Source: Isoetes taiwanensis
Lineage: Eukaryota; Streptophyta; Lycopodiopsida; Isoetales; Isoetaceae
Assembly (NCBI GenBank): GCA_021234155.1
Contig: JAJEKV010000300.1
Coordinates: 126,001-190,000, forward strand
DNA: 64,000 bases
Reading direction: 5' to 3'
The notes under the pieces were generated by a model. The model was not told the origin of the DNA. It did not search any database and saw only the letters and a program-made list of their open reading frames with translations. Below are positions 47,008-57,104 of the stretch, piece by piece. Both the position numbers and the translations under genes were made by a program. Position 1 is the stretch's first letter. Each line of letters starts with the position of its first letter.

Positions 47008-50000
47008 CTCTCTAGGGTTTGGACGTTAGGGTTTTGAGAGGTGAAAGTTCAACATGCCATAACTCTCTCCCAGAGTGTCGATTTAGCGCATGCTTGGGCT
47101 CTTTTGAAAGCTGATTCCGAGAACTTTCTAACAGTATATGGCATGACCAGGTTTGGATCTGTTTAGGTATCTGTAATTGTAATTTTCCGGTCGGGTATTT
47201 TCAGCAGTTGCTCTCCAGGTGACTTGGTTGCAAGTTCGTGGCTGCTACCCGACAATGGCACAATGGAAGAAGCAGCATCGCAGCAAAAGGCGAGAGGAAG
47301 ATTCCAACTTCAGCAAGCGGAGGAAATTTCGTTGAGTACTATTCTGAATGAACTCATAGCATTCGAAAGGCAGGAGGCAAAGATCTCATGAGGAGAAATT
47401 AATGGCGTAAATCCAACACCTTTGGTGAGAATGAATCGAAAACAAACTTCCGTGAGATGCGAAATGAGATTGACCAGGTAAAATCTGAAATTGTTGAATT
47501 ACTGGGAGACAAGAAGCTGAAGAACAAAGATGCACCGAGTTCTATGAATTAAAAGCAAGCATTTGAATCATATGTGGAGACACGGGGAAAGAAAGCAAAA
47601 GGGCTTTAAATCTCGGAATTGTAGGCTTGCCCGAAAGGGACAAGGAGAATAATGAAAGAGGTAGTTTCAAAATTTTCGTGAGAAGAAATGCAAGTAACAA
47701 CCTGGGATTTTTGAAGCTTTTAATTGGTTCACGGATCATGGAACAAGGCATATTTTGGTTAAATTTGTCAATAAAGAGGATAGGTTTCGTGTTTTAAAGC
47801 AGAGGCATACATTGAAAGGCAAATTCATTTGGGTTAACGATGATCTTACAAAAGATCGATTCTGCGGGGAAAAGAAGCGAGGAGTTGGCAAAGTTTAAAG
47901 AGGCAAAACAAAATAACCGTAAGGTGAAATGGCTCAAAGGGAAGGTTGTTTTGAATAGGTACTTGCGGGAGGCTTACTTAATAGCGGTCGGAATATTAAC
48001 CTAGTGACTATTGACAAAGTTCTTAGCATGTATACAATTCTAGAGAAAGTGGATGTTATGTGTTTCGTGGAAACTAAGGAACATGATATGTATGCTCTTC
48101 CAGGATATTGAGGGATTCGAGATGATATATTGATGAAAAATATAAGATTCGAGAGACACGATATCGGCAATGGTGGCCTAGCTTGCTTTGTTAGACAAAG
48201 CATGCAAAGATTTAATCACAGGTATTAGAAAGGATAAGAACCAACAGTACATTTGGCTGGAAATAAAAGGATCACATATCCCGTATTTCATGGCAGTATG
48301 TTATTTTGCTCCCAAGCACACAAAAACATATTCAGTAACTGATGCATCTCAGGATGACTTGTTCTTTGCTTTGGAACAGGACATCATGGATTTCCAAGCA
48401 CGAGGCAAGATAATATTGGCGGGTGATTTTAATAGTAGGATTGGCACTCTACAGACTGCTTCACTCACAGGGGATAAGGACCCATTGTGGCTGGAAGAGA
48501 TGGACGATCATGATATGCAAATCTCGGGAAGGAGAAAGGCGGTCAAAGGATCTAACCGTCACTAAAAGTGGGCGGCGGTTTCTCGACTTATGTGGCAACA
48601 AGAAATTTGATAATATGTAATGGGTCGATGATTTTCTCATTCCATGAATAACACTTGTCGAGCAAGGAGTACTGTAGATTATTTAGTTATGGCAGAAGAA
48701 TCATTGTGTGACGTCATCGATTTTACAGTAGGGAATGAAGAACTTGAATCAGACCATAACCCATTGCATTTCTCTCTAAAGGTTGACCGACCTGTTATCA
48801 AAGATCAATATAAGCAAAAGAAATATTTTCTGAAGCCTCATCTCCATAATCGATGACCGCTCTTGTGTTGAAGACAAGGCAGCCAATTTACAATGGGAAG
48901 GGGGTCTGAATGCCATGAACAGCCAACTAGTAAAGCTTTTAGAGGATGCAGCACAGGAGATCTTTATCTCTCAAAGAGCATGCAGAGGCCTACCATGTAG
49001 AGCATGGTTTAACCGAGAATCTTTGAGATGCTAAGCGTCGAGTGGCAAACATGTGATCAACATCTTAAAATGCACTATAAACAGCGCTATAAGTGTGTTA
49101 TAAGGTGTATGAAAAGGCAATATATCAAGCAAAGGCAGCAGATTTTGTGTCAAAGATATCTAGACGAGCCTAAACTTTTCTGGAATGGCCTTAAGAAGAC
49201 TAAAAGCAATGTGAGATCGACATTGGTAATTAAAGAGGAGGAGGTAAAGGATGGCATTACATCGTTATCAAATGGTAAAGCACCGGATCTGAATTCTCTT
49301 AGTCTTTGAACATCTAAAATGGGCAGGTCCAAGTGTTGTTCCTATCATTACCGCATGTTTAACCTTGCATTGGCACAAGGCTCCCCGTTTGATTGGTGCG
49401 AGGAGCAGTGGTGCCGATATTCAAAGGGGGATCTAGACAAGATGCAAGTAACTATAGAACAATTCTAGTAAGTAATTTGTTCTCAAAACTTTTTGCATCT
49501 ATTTTGGAGAAAAAATTGAGCTTATGGGCGTAAGTCAATAAAAAGGGCGAGAACGCTAATTTGGTTTTAGGTCGGGCAGATCCACATTGGACCACTTGTT
49601 GGTGTTGAAAACGGTCTTTGATAATGTTAAAGGAACAAAAAAACCAGTGTATGTGGCATTCGTTGACTTTAAAAAGGCCTTTGATAAGGTTCCACGTGTG
49701 CAATTATGGGAAAGACTAGAAACGCTTAATGTGCCACTTGAGCTTAGAACTGCAGATCAGGTGCTCTATGAGAAGGTGCTTGTAGAATTATCACAACCTT
49801 TTTCATTTGATGTTTCAGCCCATGTAGAAAGTGACATTGGAGTGAAACAGGGGTTGTCCCGGTGTCTCCCACCTTATTTGGCTTGTTCATTGATGGTCTA
49901 GAGGCTTGGCTCCATAATAATTGCCCAGAGGAAGTCTTGAAGTACATGGCTACATTGTACAGTTATTGATGTATGTCGATGATGTTGTTATATTTGCAAG

Positions 50001-51243
50001 ATCAAAAGAACACATGCAAAAACACCTAGATGGATTGGCTGCATTTTGTGATCAAACAGGCATGCAAGTGAACTTAGACAAGACAAGTGTTATGATGGTT
50101 GATGCTCTCAAACAGGGAACCTATTTTTCGGATATAAAGGGAGTCTTGTGAGTATATGTGATTCTTATAAATACTTGGGCCTTATTTTCAGCAGGAATCA
50201 TAGATGGAATATGTGTATTTCACAACGAGTTGATGGAGGGCAAAGAGCCTTATATGCGTTGCATAGCATGTGTAGGAGGTCTCATTTATGGTCTTGGAAC
50301 CTTAAAGTAAAGCTGCATCAGTCACTTGTGCAAAGTGTAATCCTATATGGATCTGAAATTTGGGGGCCAAGCATTCCGCAATGTCTATGGGATGATATAG
50401 AACAAGTCTTGAGGAAGTTCTTAAGGCTTGAGTTGGGAGTGAAAGCTCAAACACCTTACCCTATGATGTTGACGGAAAGTGGGCTAATGCCACTTGAGGG
50501 AGAAGCTATTTTGAGGTGTATTATGTACCTCAAGAAGGTGTTGGCATTGGATGAATCTCGGCTTGCTCACAAAGCTTTGATATCAAGTAAAGAGAAAGGA
50601 TTATTACATGATGTAACAAAATGGCTCCAAAAATGGGATATCCAATGGGAAGAAGTGATTTTGATTGACTCGGATCTAAGACAATGGATCTCTAAGAAGA
50701 TACTTATGAAGATGTGGAGGCAGCCCAAAACTAAGATGATCTTATACAAGCAAAGCATAAATCCGAATTTGACACCATCTACACACTTACAGGAAAATAT
50801 TTCAATACAAAAGAGACATTCTATCTGCAGGATCCGTCTTAGCTCCCACCATTTGGGAGTAGAAGTGGGGGGGATGGGGGGCATATCATACCACGAGATC
50901 AAAGATACCGCAAGGTATGTGACTCAAACCGGTGGAGGATGAAGATCATACATTGCTTCGATGTAGGGCCTATGAAGCAATTCGAGATAAACACGGTATT
51001 CATTATAACGATCTACCCACTCTTTTTACACTTAATAGTGATATGTTGGGAAAATATTTGATTGAACTTCTCCAACATAGGGATACTTGTTTAAGTTCTC
51101 CTGCTTCTTTGTTAATGTTGATAATTGGATAGCTTGAGTGAGAGTGATGAGCTAGATGAGGATTTGGAAACTCATCTATTATTTTATGAAGATGTTTAAG
51201 TGGTTTTGTCTAATAGGCCTTTGAGGCCTCCCATAGACATAAT

Positions 51244-51246
<3 letters not shown>
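47005..51246 (+). pseudogene. LINE B, near full length
   Basis: The leader resembles that of LINE A (GGAC..CTAGGGTTT, then a CCATAACTC stretch and a GAAAGCT..TCT.GAG/GAG..CTTTC stretch). ORF1 from about 47255 has an RRM (ALNLGIVGLPERD, VLKQRHTLKGKFIWVNDDLT). The endonuclease runs from about 48000 to 48790 (VDVMCFVETKE, IWLEIKGSHIPYFMAVCYFA, ILAGDFNSRIG, ESDHNPLHFSLKV). The reverse transcriptase includes SGRSTLDHLLVLKTVFDNV, VAFVDFKKAFDKVP, SDIGVKQG and the active site YVDDVVIFA near 49970. The thumb/connection segment at 50148-50942 is open for 264 codons (SYKYLGLIFSRNHRWNMCIS). A C-terminal knuckle remnant, EDEDHTLLRCRAYEAIRDK, follows a frameshift near 50940. The 3' end has hairpin GGCCT-TTG-AGGCC, then CATAGACATAATAAA and (CT)n. 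It is better preserved than LINE A, as expected if it inserted later. Confidence 0.94.

Positions 51247-51297
<51 letters not shown>
51247..51297. repeat. (CT)n junction between LINE B and SINE 1
   Basis: Fifty-one bases of pure CT repeat lie directly between LINE B's AATAAA end and the tRNA-like head of SINE 1. Confidence 0.95.
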
Positions 51298-51300
<3 letters not shown>

Positions 51301-51493
51301 AAGTGGTAAGGCGTTAAACCGCCATACCCAAGGTCACCCGGGTTCAACGCCTCGTTGTGAAAGTGGCCATGCAATGTAAAGTTGGTGGGAAGGACCCACT
51401 TGACAATGTAAAGTGGTGGGGGGGGGGACCCATCTGGGTGTGTTGTAAAGTGTCACATGTCCGATGGGGGCCTTAATGGCGTGGCGTTAAATC
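51298..51493 (+). mobile_element. SINE 1, tRNA-derived
   Basis: The head GGTAAGTGGTAAGGCG resembles a pol III A box. CCCGGGTTCAACGCC 30 bases later resembles a B box (GGTTCRANNCC). The body carries GCAATGTAAAGTTGGTGGG and a GGACCCA..TGTCACATGTC stretch and ends GGCGTGGCGTTAAA. It then passes into a (TTC)n(TC)n tract. The body shares several words with SINE 2, so both belong to one family. Mobilisation would need a LINE partner; the GTTAAA end recalls the LINE 3' ends here. Confidence 0.82.
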
Positions 51494-51523
51494 TCTTCTT
51501 CTTCTTCTTCTTCTTCTTCTTCT

Positions 51524-51560
<37 letters not shown>
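51494..51560. repeat. (TTC)n then (TC)n tract between SINE 1 and SINE 2
   Basis: About eleven TTC units followed by about sixteen TC units. The change of unit within one tract marks either the SINE 1 tail meeting an older (TC)n target or slippage. Confidence 0.95.
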
Positions 51561-51564
<4 letters not shown>

Positions 51565-51770
51565 GCGGGCGTTTGGTCTAGTGGTAACACACTAGTTCCT
51601 TGCAATGTGGTCTCGAGTTGAGACCGTCGAATCTCCTTTTCGGTATTGTTGGGGTCAAATCCCAGCAGGGCGCAATGTAAAAGGTGGTTGGGGCGGGGCC
51701 CAACCAAGCAATGTAGTGTTGTGTGTGGTCACATGTCGGTTGGATCTTTGCCTAGAGTGGCGTTAAAACT

Positions 51771-51773
<3 letters not shown>
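51561..51773 (+). mobile_element. SINE 2, tRNA-derived
   Basis: The head GCGGGCGTTTGGTCTAGTGG is tRNA-like, with an A box of TGGTCTAGTGG form. A degraded B box (GACCGTCGAATCTCC) lies about 45 bases on. A further GGGGTCAAATCCCAGC sequence resembles a second B-box-like arm. The body (GCGCAATGTAAAAGGTGG, a GGGCCCAACC..GTCACATGTCGG stretch) parallels SINE 1 and ends GTGGCGTTAAAACTAAAA before (TC)n. Confidence 0.85.

Positions 51774-51807
<34 letters not shown>
51774..51807. repeat. (TC)n junction after SINE 2
   Basis: Thirty-four bases of TC repeat between the SINE 2 tail and a short LINE 3' stub. Confidence 0.95.
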
Positions 51808-51809
<2 letters not shown>

Positions 51810-51897
51810 GAGGTTGTTGTAGACCTAGACATAATAAAAGGTGAGGGCTTCTCTTTCTCTCTCCCTCCCTCCCTCCCTCCTTCCCTCCCTCCCTCCA
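51808..51897 (+). mobile_element. Very short LINE 3' stub with pyrimidine tail
   Basis: GTAGACCTAGACATAATAAA (51819-51838) matches the LINE B terminus CATAGACATAATAAA. It is followed by a pyrimidine tail of CTTTCTCTCTCCC and (CCCT)n. This is best read as an extreme 5' truncation, with only about 30 bp of element left. Confidence 0.6.
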
Positions 51898-52758
51898 GTT
51901 GCAATTTCTCGGTCGGGGCGACTTGGGCGACTTGCTATGGCCAAAAACAGAAAAGACAAACCAACGGAGGGAGGGCCCTCTAATCCTGAACCAGGAATGG
52001 AGATCTCCCTCACTACCGTTTAGAAGGAGTTGTCTAGCTTCCGGCAAGAAGCGCCATTGCGGGAAGAGACATTGCTAGATGAAATATGAAAACTGAGAGA
52101 GGAGAACGAAGCAATCCGATCTGATTATCAGCAAATAAGAAAGGAACTTGAGGCAGTAAAGAGTGATATTGAAAACCTGAAGCAAGAAGCTGTCACATTT
52201 ATATCTATGCATCCTAGCCAAAAAGGCCACGATGATTTGGATGAAACCGAATCACACGCTCCAGACCTGATGGTTAATCGTCACAGAAGCAGACTCGCCA
52301 AAGAAAATGAAATTGCAGACCTGCACAACACTCTTGAGCAGTGCATGGAGACACATGAAAGGAAGGGCCAAGCTCTGAATCTTAGGATTGTAGGGCTGCC
52401 AGAAAAACCTGAAGAGAAGCCTAAAATTGCAGCAGAACAGTTCTTCCAGGAGACTATGGGCATCCAAAAGGTAGACATTTCTGATGCTTTTCATGTAGGG
52501 AAAAAAGATACAAGAACTAGACATATGATAGTTAAATTTGCAAGCAGGGAAGCTCGATTATTGGTACTGAAAAATACACATACTTTGAAGGGAAAATTGG
52601 TTTGGATCAACGAAGATCTAACAAAAGAGCAACTAGGTGAAAAGAAAATAGAAATTGCCAGGTATAAGGAAGCCAGACAAAACAATCAAAGGGCAAAATG
52701 GGGGGAGAAAAATCCATACGGAAAATCCGAGGCGGTGTTCCGACGAGACGAGAACTGA
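51898..52758 (+). pseudogene. LINE F: 5' end and ORF1 only
   Basis: ORF1 starts MAKNRKDKPTEGG at 51937. It has stops at 52021 (TAG) and 52087-52089 (TGA), then stays open to 52758. It shows a coiled-coil stretch (KLREENEAIRSDYQQIRKEL, EAVKSDIENLKQEA), then an L1-ORF1p-like RRM: ALNLRIVGLPEKPEEKPKIA, KVDISDAFHVGKKDTRTRHM, IVKFASREARLLVLKNTHTL and KGKLVWINEDLTKEQLGEKK. A basic C terminus follows. No endonuclease or RT follows within the next kilobase, so the copy lacks its 3' part. That is unusual for target-primed retrotransposition and points to later deletion. Confidence 0.9.
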
Positions 52759-53908
52759 CCCTCAAGCGGCGAAGCATGGCGCCATGAATACAGGCGTGTC
52801 GCCGAGATATTTTCCAGCGGCGAAATTTCGATTGCCGTGAATTCTCAAATGTAATAAATCTGAGGCTCAAATTTCCACCTAGATTTCTTGCTAATCTTGC
52901 CGCAGGGGCACTATAAGTGATCAGAGAAAGGAAAGACAAACCTAAACAAACTAATCAAGAGCTTTCTTTTGAGAAAATGGATTTGAAGATTCAAGTATAG
53001 AATGGCCTTCCTTTCTGCATGAGTTGCACCGTTAAGAAATGTTGGTTTTATTTCCTCTGATCAGCCTATCCCAAATGAAACTATGGCAAATAAATCTGCT
53101 GGCAACTATGGCAAATAAATCACACCATCAGTGTAGAAATTGAATGAGGGATCGAAAAGAGCCATGAAAGAGAAAGAACTTTGCGTGAACAAGCGAGCAA
53201 AGCGAAAGCAAAAGCGAGACAGGGGAAGAAGGGAGCAACACAGAAAATAGATCAAGAGGATGCCCCTTATGCCTCGATGAGCATTGGCAGTGCACTGCCC
53301 ATGCTCACTGATAGCTTGCCTTTGTGGCCTTACATGTACTGGTACTCGCCATGGCAAGTGCTATATATAGGATCATCGAATGCATGCCGCTGACAGTTGC
53401 AGCTTGGAGTGGCAGCCAGTGGCATGTGTTCGATGGTCGCAATGCATGGGCTTATTGTAGCTATGGGCAGGCGGGGGATGATCTTCATGTAGCATAGTTG
53501 GAGATGGCATCCTCGTGCTATTCCAAGTAAGCAATGAGCATTGGATTGGAATTGGGGTTCGATTCCCCAGGCTCATGTCATGTTGGCATCCTGTTGCTAT
53601 GTATCAATTGTACACTGTTGGATTGTATTGGTATGACGCTGTAGTGTACGGATGCTAGAATACCATATTAATCAATGGTTCCTGGTCTTCGAATGCCCCC
53701 TTTAAAATCGGGTCAACAGGGCCAGTTTGACCCCAGAAAGACCTGGGATGAGCGAACACGATCTGTGGAGAGGGAATATCCTACCAATTGTGCCACTATC
53801 CGAGGGCCCAGAAGCTACAATAGATTAGCCTGGAAAATACCGTGAAATTCCAATGTCACACAAAACTACAAAAAGCACCTTCATTGCCCTAAACCTTTAC
53901 TCAAGCTT
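52759..53908. other. No gene recognised; promoter region of the next gene
   Basis: Non-coding spacer between the LINE F fragment and the RHIP1-like gene. ATGGCAAATAAATC is repeated near 53081 and 53106. I see no clear TATA box. Confidence 0.4.
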
Positions 53909-54612
53909 ATGGCGGAGGAGAATGACACCTCCGATGAGCATTCTGCATCAATTTCTTTGGCCGACGACCAAGATGTAACTAATAAAGAGCCAAGTATTGA
54001 GGAAACAGAAAGCCAAGATTTAGGGCATGATGAAGTTGCAGAGGCAGATGACGGAGTACATGCACAAAGTCGGGCAGTATTGGTGAATTATATGGGGCAG
54101 GAGTCTGGGACGCTGAATGAGGACGGTGAAAAGTGGAATGACGAGGTCGTTGATTCAGTGGTGCATCACGCCAGACCCTTCTTACATTATGCCATTGCAC
54201 AGGCTCAGGATTTAAAGCATAGTGTGGTCCAATCTACTGACGTTGCAGTTAAGGCAGCTTGCCAACAGCTTGAGGAATTGCATATGGCATCTTCGAATCA
54301 CCTTGACAATGCTAAGGTAATATCCCAATACTGTTATAGTCCATCTGTTATAGTGTTACCAATACTATTATGTCCAGGGCATTGTTCAACAATCTAAGAT
54401 GCAATATCGAGTATATGAGGATCTGTTCTTTGGAAAATTGAAAGGTACATCCCATTAATAATGCGTAGTCCTTTTAGTCTAAATCTCGTCCATGCTAGTT
54501 GAATGGATCAGAACGTGTTGTTCGGTTATGCAGAGGGTGTGAAGTTGGCTGTTGATAATCCTGGGAGTTCTATTGCAGTTGGCGGCGGGCTTGCACTCAT
54601 GCTTATGAGAGG
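53909..54612 (+). CDS. RHIP1-like gene, first three exons (3' part lost or decayed)
   Basis: Exon 1 runs from ATG 53909 to AATGCTAAG|GTAATA at about 54316. Its protein opens with an acidic, disordered stretch and then reads FLHYAIAQAQDLKHSVVQST and VKAACQQLEELHMASSNHLD. Exon 2 (about 54377-54444) reads IVQQSKMQYRVYEDLFFGKL. Exon 3 (about 54532-54612) reads EGVKLAVDNPGSSIAVGGGL and ALMLMRG, the last part hydrophobic. The series YxxYEDxFFGKxKEGVxxAxxxP then a glycine-rich membrane-like segment recalls plant RGS1-HXK1-interacting protein 1, as I remember it. A possible fourth exon near 54671 (GRNDFSDNVEHQ) and a fifth near 55153-55225 (RMRMRAMEAAADHAIEECKQ) are degraded. A 92-bp duplication and copia fragments lie downstream. 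Family call moderate; probably not a complete gene. Confidence 0.55.
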
Positions 54613-54728
54613 TTAGTTACTCATTCTTCCTCATCCATTGTGGTTGTGATATATTATGGATTCTAAACAGCATGTCGGGAGAAATGACTTCTCAGACAAC
54701 GTTGAGCATCAGGTGCATGGTTCTGTAG

Positions 54729-54912
54729 TTGTGTTTCTGACCAGAGAATAAACCCTGCTCTTATTTTCTAATATATCAAGCAAGTAAAGAGGAACTATTT
54801 TTCAAAATCAATAGTACCTATTGTGTTTCTGACCAGAGAATAAACCCTGCTCTTATTTTCTAATATATCAAGCAAGTAAAGAGGAACTATTTTTCAAAAT
54901 CAATAGTACCTA
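54729..54912. repeat. 92-bp perfect tandem duplication
   Basis: The unit starting TTGTGTTTCTGACCAGAG and ending CAATAGTACCTA occurs twice back to back (54729-54820, 54821-54912) with no difference seen. It is a very recent duplication or an assembly artefact, within an intron-like part of the RHIP1-like gene. Confidence 0.95.
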
Positions 54913-55539
54913 AGTCGCATACTTGCTATTTCTTTGTTCTTGGTAAATGTATTTGGCTTACCCAGCTTCGTCATGTTCATAAATTCTTGTAAAATTTTGC
55001 AAGAAAAAGATGCTTTGGGTCCTGCTGGATAGTGAAATTTATTCCGTGCTGAGAAAGAAAGGTCAGAAAAGAATGAAAGAAAGAACGGAGGGAGGGGGCA
55101 ACCGCTAGGAAAGATGGAAGATGGAACAGTTTTGGGACCCTGGGAAACCAGCAACCAGCCCTTTAGAGGATGAGAATGAGAGCAATGGAAGCTGCAGCAG
55201 ATCATGCAATTGAGGAGTGCAAACAGCTTGGTAATCAGCTTCAAGCTGTAATTGTTTTAGCCTGTAGCCTGCAATAATTACTGTATGATGTACATAGCTT
55301 GGCACATTTTCAAGGTTCTGCACTTTTAGCATCTATCTGTAGATTTTAAATCTATGTCATACTCGTTGAATAAAAGCACCTACTGAATGCAAGGTTAGAT
55401 TATCGGTTTGCCTTTTTGGCATCTCAACAAATAAGTATTGAATCTTTCCACAGATTGGGTGAGCGTATGGATAACAAAGGGGCATTGATTGTTAAGTGAA
55501 GTTTGACATCCAAAATCTAAGCATGTAATGTTATCACTG

Positions 55540-55670
55540 AAAGGTGAGGGATCTTGTGGATGATAAGCAGGTCCAAATTGAGCCTGGTCCTGCAAGGGAC
55601 AACACGATAGATCTCTTGACCAAGCCCTTGGCTCGTGAGGTATTTCCCTTCACAACAGAAGTGAATAAAA
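55540..55670 (+). pseudogene. Ty1/copia RNase H C-terminal fragment
   Basis: VRDLVDDKQVQIEPGPARDN then TIDLLTKPLAREVF matches the end of copia polyproteins (FVRELVxxGxVxLxYxPTxDQxADxLTKPL). The fragment has no LTR next to it and lies upstream of the other copia piece, in the wrong order for one intact element. Confidence 0.8.
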
Positions 55671-55774
55671 GAGTTGCAGCAATTCACTATGCAGGCCCCC
55701 TCTCCATTTGAGCCAGGACTTGAGCTTGATTTGAATCTTGATCTATAGACTTGTGAGTGTGCTTATTTATTTGA

Positions 55775-56120
55775 CTGTGAGCAGGCCACATCTTCCTTTT
55801 GCAGTGGCCATGCTTAGTCACTTTATGGCCATGGTTAGAAAATCTCATTGGCAAGGTGCCAAAAGAGTTTTGGTCTATCTGGAAGTACATTAGACGAATG
55901 CTTTCTTTATGCAAAACCTCAGATATAAGGCTACATATTTATAATGATTATGCAAATTGTTTGGACTCTAGGAAGTGTACGACAGGGATGGTTTGGTACG
56001 AATGTGATAATTGCGACAGTCCACTCTTAAAGACTACAATCGAGGCTGAAGTCAACACACCAAGTAAAGGTGTAGAGGAAATCCTTTCCCTTAAAATTTG
56101 TTTGCGCATCTGCAGTTAGC
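55775..56120 (+). pseudogene. Ty1/copia RT-RNase H fragment
   Basis: Two frames cover PHLPFAVAMLSHFMAMVRKS and HWQGAKRVLVYLEV, then NDYANCLDSRKCTTGMVWY and TTIEAEVNTPSKGVEEILSL. These match copia motifs PDIxFAVxxLSRYMxxP, HWxAAKRVLRYLKGT, DADxAGDLDSRKSTTGYVF and STTEAEYxAxxEAxKE. A stop (YLEVH*TN) and a frame change show decay. A copia-type 3' LTR start follows about 300 bp later. Confidence 0.85.
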
Positions 56121-56425
56121 TTTCTGACAATGAGTGCTATTTAGCTGAAGGACTTCGTACATCATCCTAAGACCAAGCACTTGGATGTTTTCTTGTGTTT
56201 TGTTCAAAAAGAACTTCAGATAGGCAGATGCTCATTACTTTATTGTTCTTTTGAGAAAGTTGTGAGGCTTCACAAAAATGCATGTGGGCCAGAAAGACTT
56301 TGGAGATGCTGAAGCGTCAGCTGACTTTAGAGAATGGTTCCAGAAGCTTCAGATTTCTTCTCCATCAAGCAAAACAAATCACTCCAGTTTTCGTTGCTTT
56401 TTGGTCTCCTACTAGTTATATGTTT

Positions 56426-57104
56426 TAGAGGGAGTGTTAGATAACATGAACGCATGACCAATAGCGACACGTGTCATGTTAGTAGTGACACATGTGGCAT
56501 GGTGATCCATACCTGCATAGATACGGAATCGTTTTCCTTTATGTTGTGTCTTTCCCTGAGTTCTGTAGAATCGATTTATCACAGTATCCAATCATAATCA
56601 ATGGATCCTTTTCAGGATTTATGGGCGTTCATCTTATATCTATAAAATGGCTGTTCTGGGTGCCAATCCACAGAATGTTTTGCTGTAGAAAATTTTAGTG
56701 GCTTTTTGACAGGATATAAATTAAAGTTTCTAGTCAAGATCCATTTAATTTCATCAGTACTTGTAGTTTGGTGGCTTTTGACAAGGATATAGAGGAAGAA
56801 ATTAAAGATTCTAGTCAATTAATCTTCAGCAGTACATGTAGTTTGGTAGTCAAGATTCTTTCAAACTTTTGTTGGCTTGCTAGTGTTATCCTCTCTCATT
56901 TTGCATGTAAATCGATGATTGAGCAAAAGAAAGGAGAACTGTGAGAGAGGATTTATTACTGCTTGTGAAAACCTATAGGGTTAGAAGCATCTGCCTTTGC
57001 TTTGAACATGCTAGACGAAGCAAGTAAAAGTAACACAGTTTATTTCTCAAAAAACATGCCCTTTTGACCTTCCATAAAATCATGCCCTTGGACAATTTGT
57101 TTGT
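56426..57104 (+). repeat. Copia polypurine tract and start of 3' LTR
   Basis: AGAGGGAG at 56426-56433 abuts TGTTAGATAACATGAACGCA, a typical copia LTR start. The right edge was not found. LINE C starts at about 57105 and may have cut or replaced the end. Inside, a phrase TAGTTTGGTGGCTTTTGACA and its variants repeat between 56697 and 56850. Confidence 0.6.

Noticed and set aside
51561-51640. A functional tRNA gene
   Set aside because: The A-box region is good but the B box is degraded and no cloverleaf with paired acceptor stem can be drawn. It is the head of a SINE.
51453-52047. Minus-strand ORFs rich in RERERERE or KKKKKK
   Set aside because: They are translations of the (TC)n and (TTC)n tracts, not proteins.
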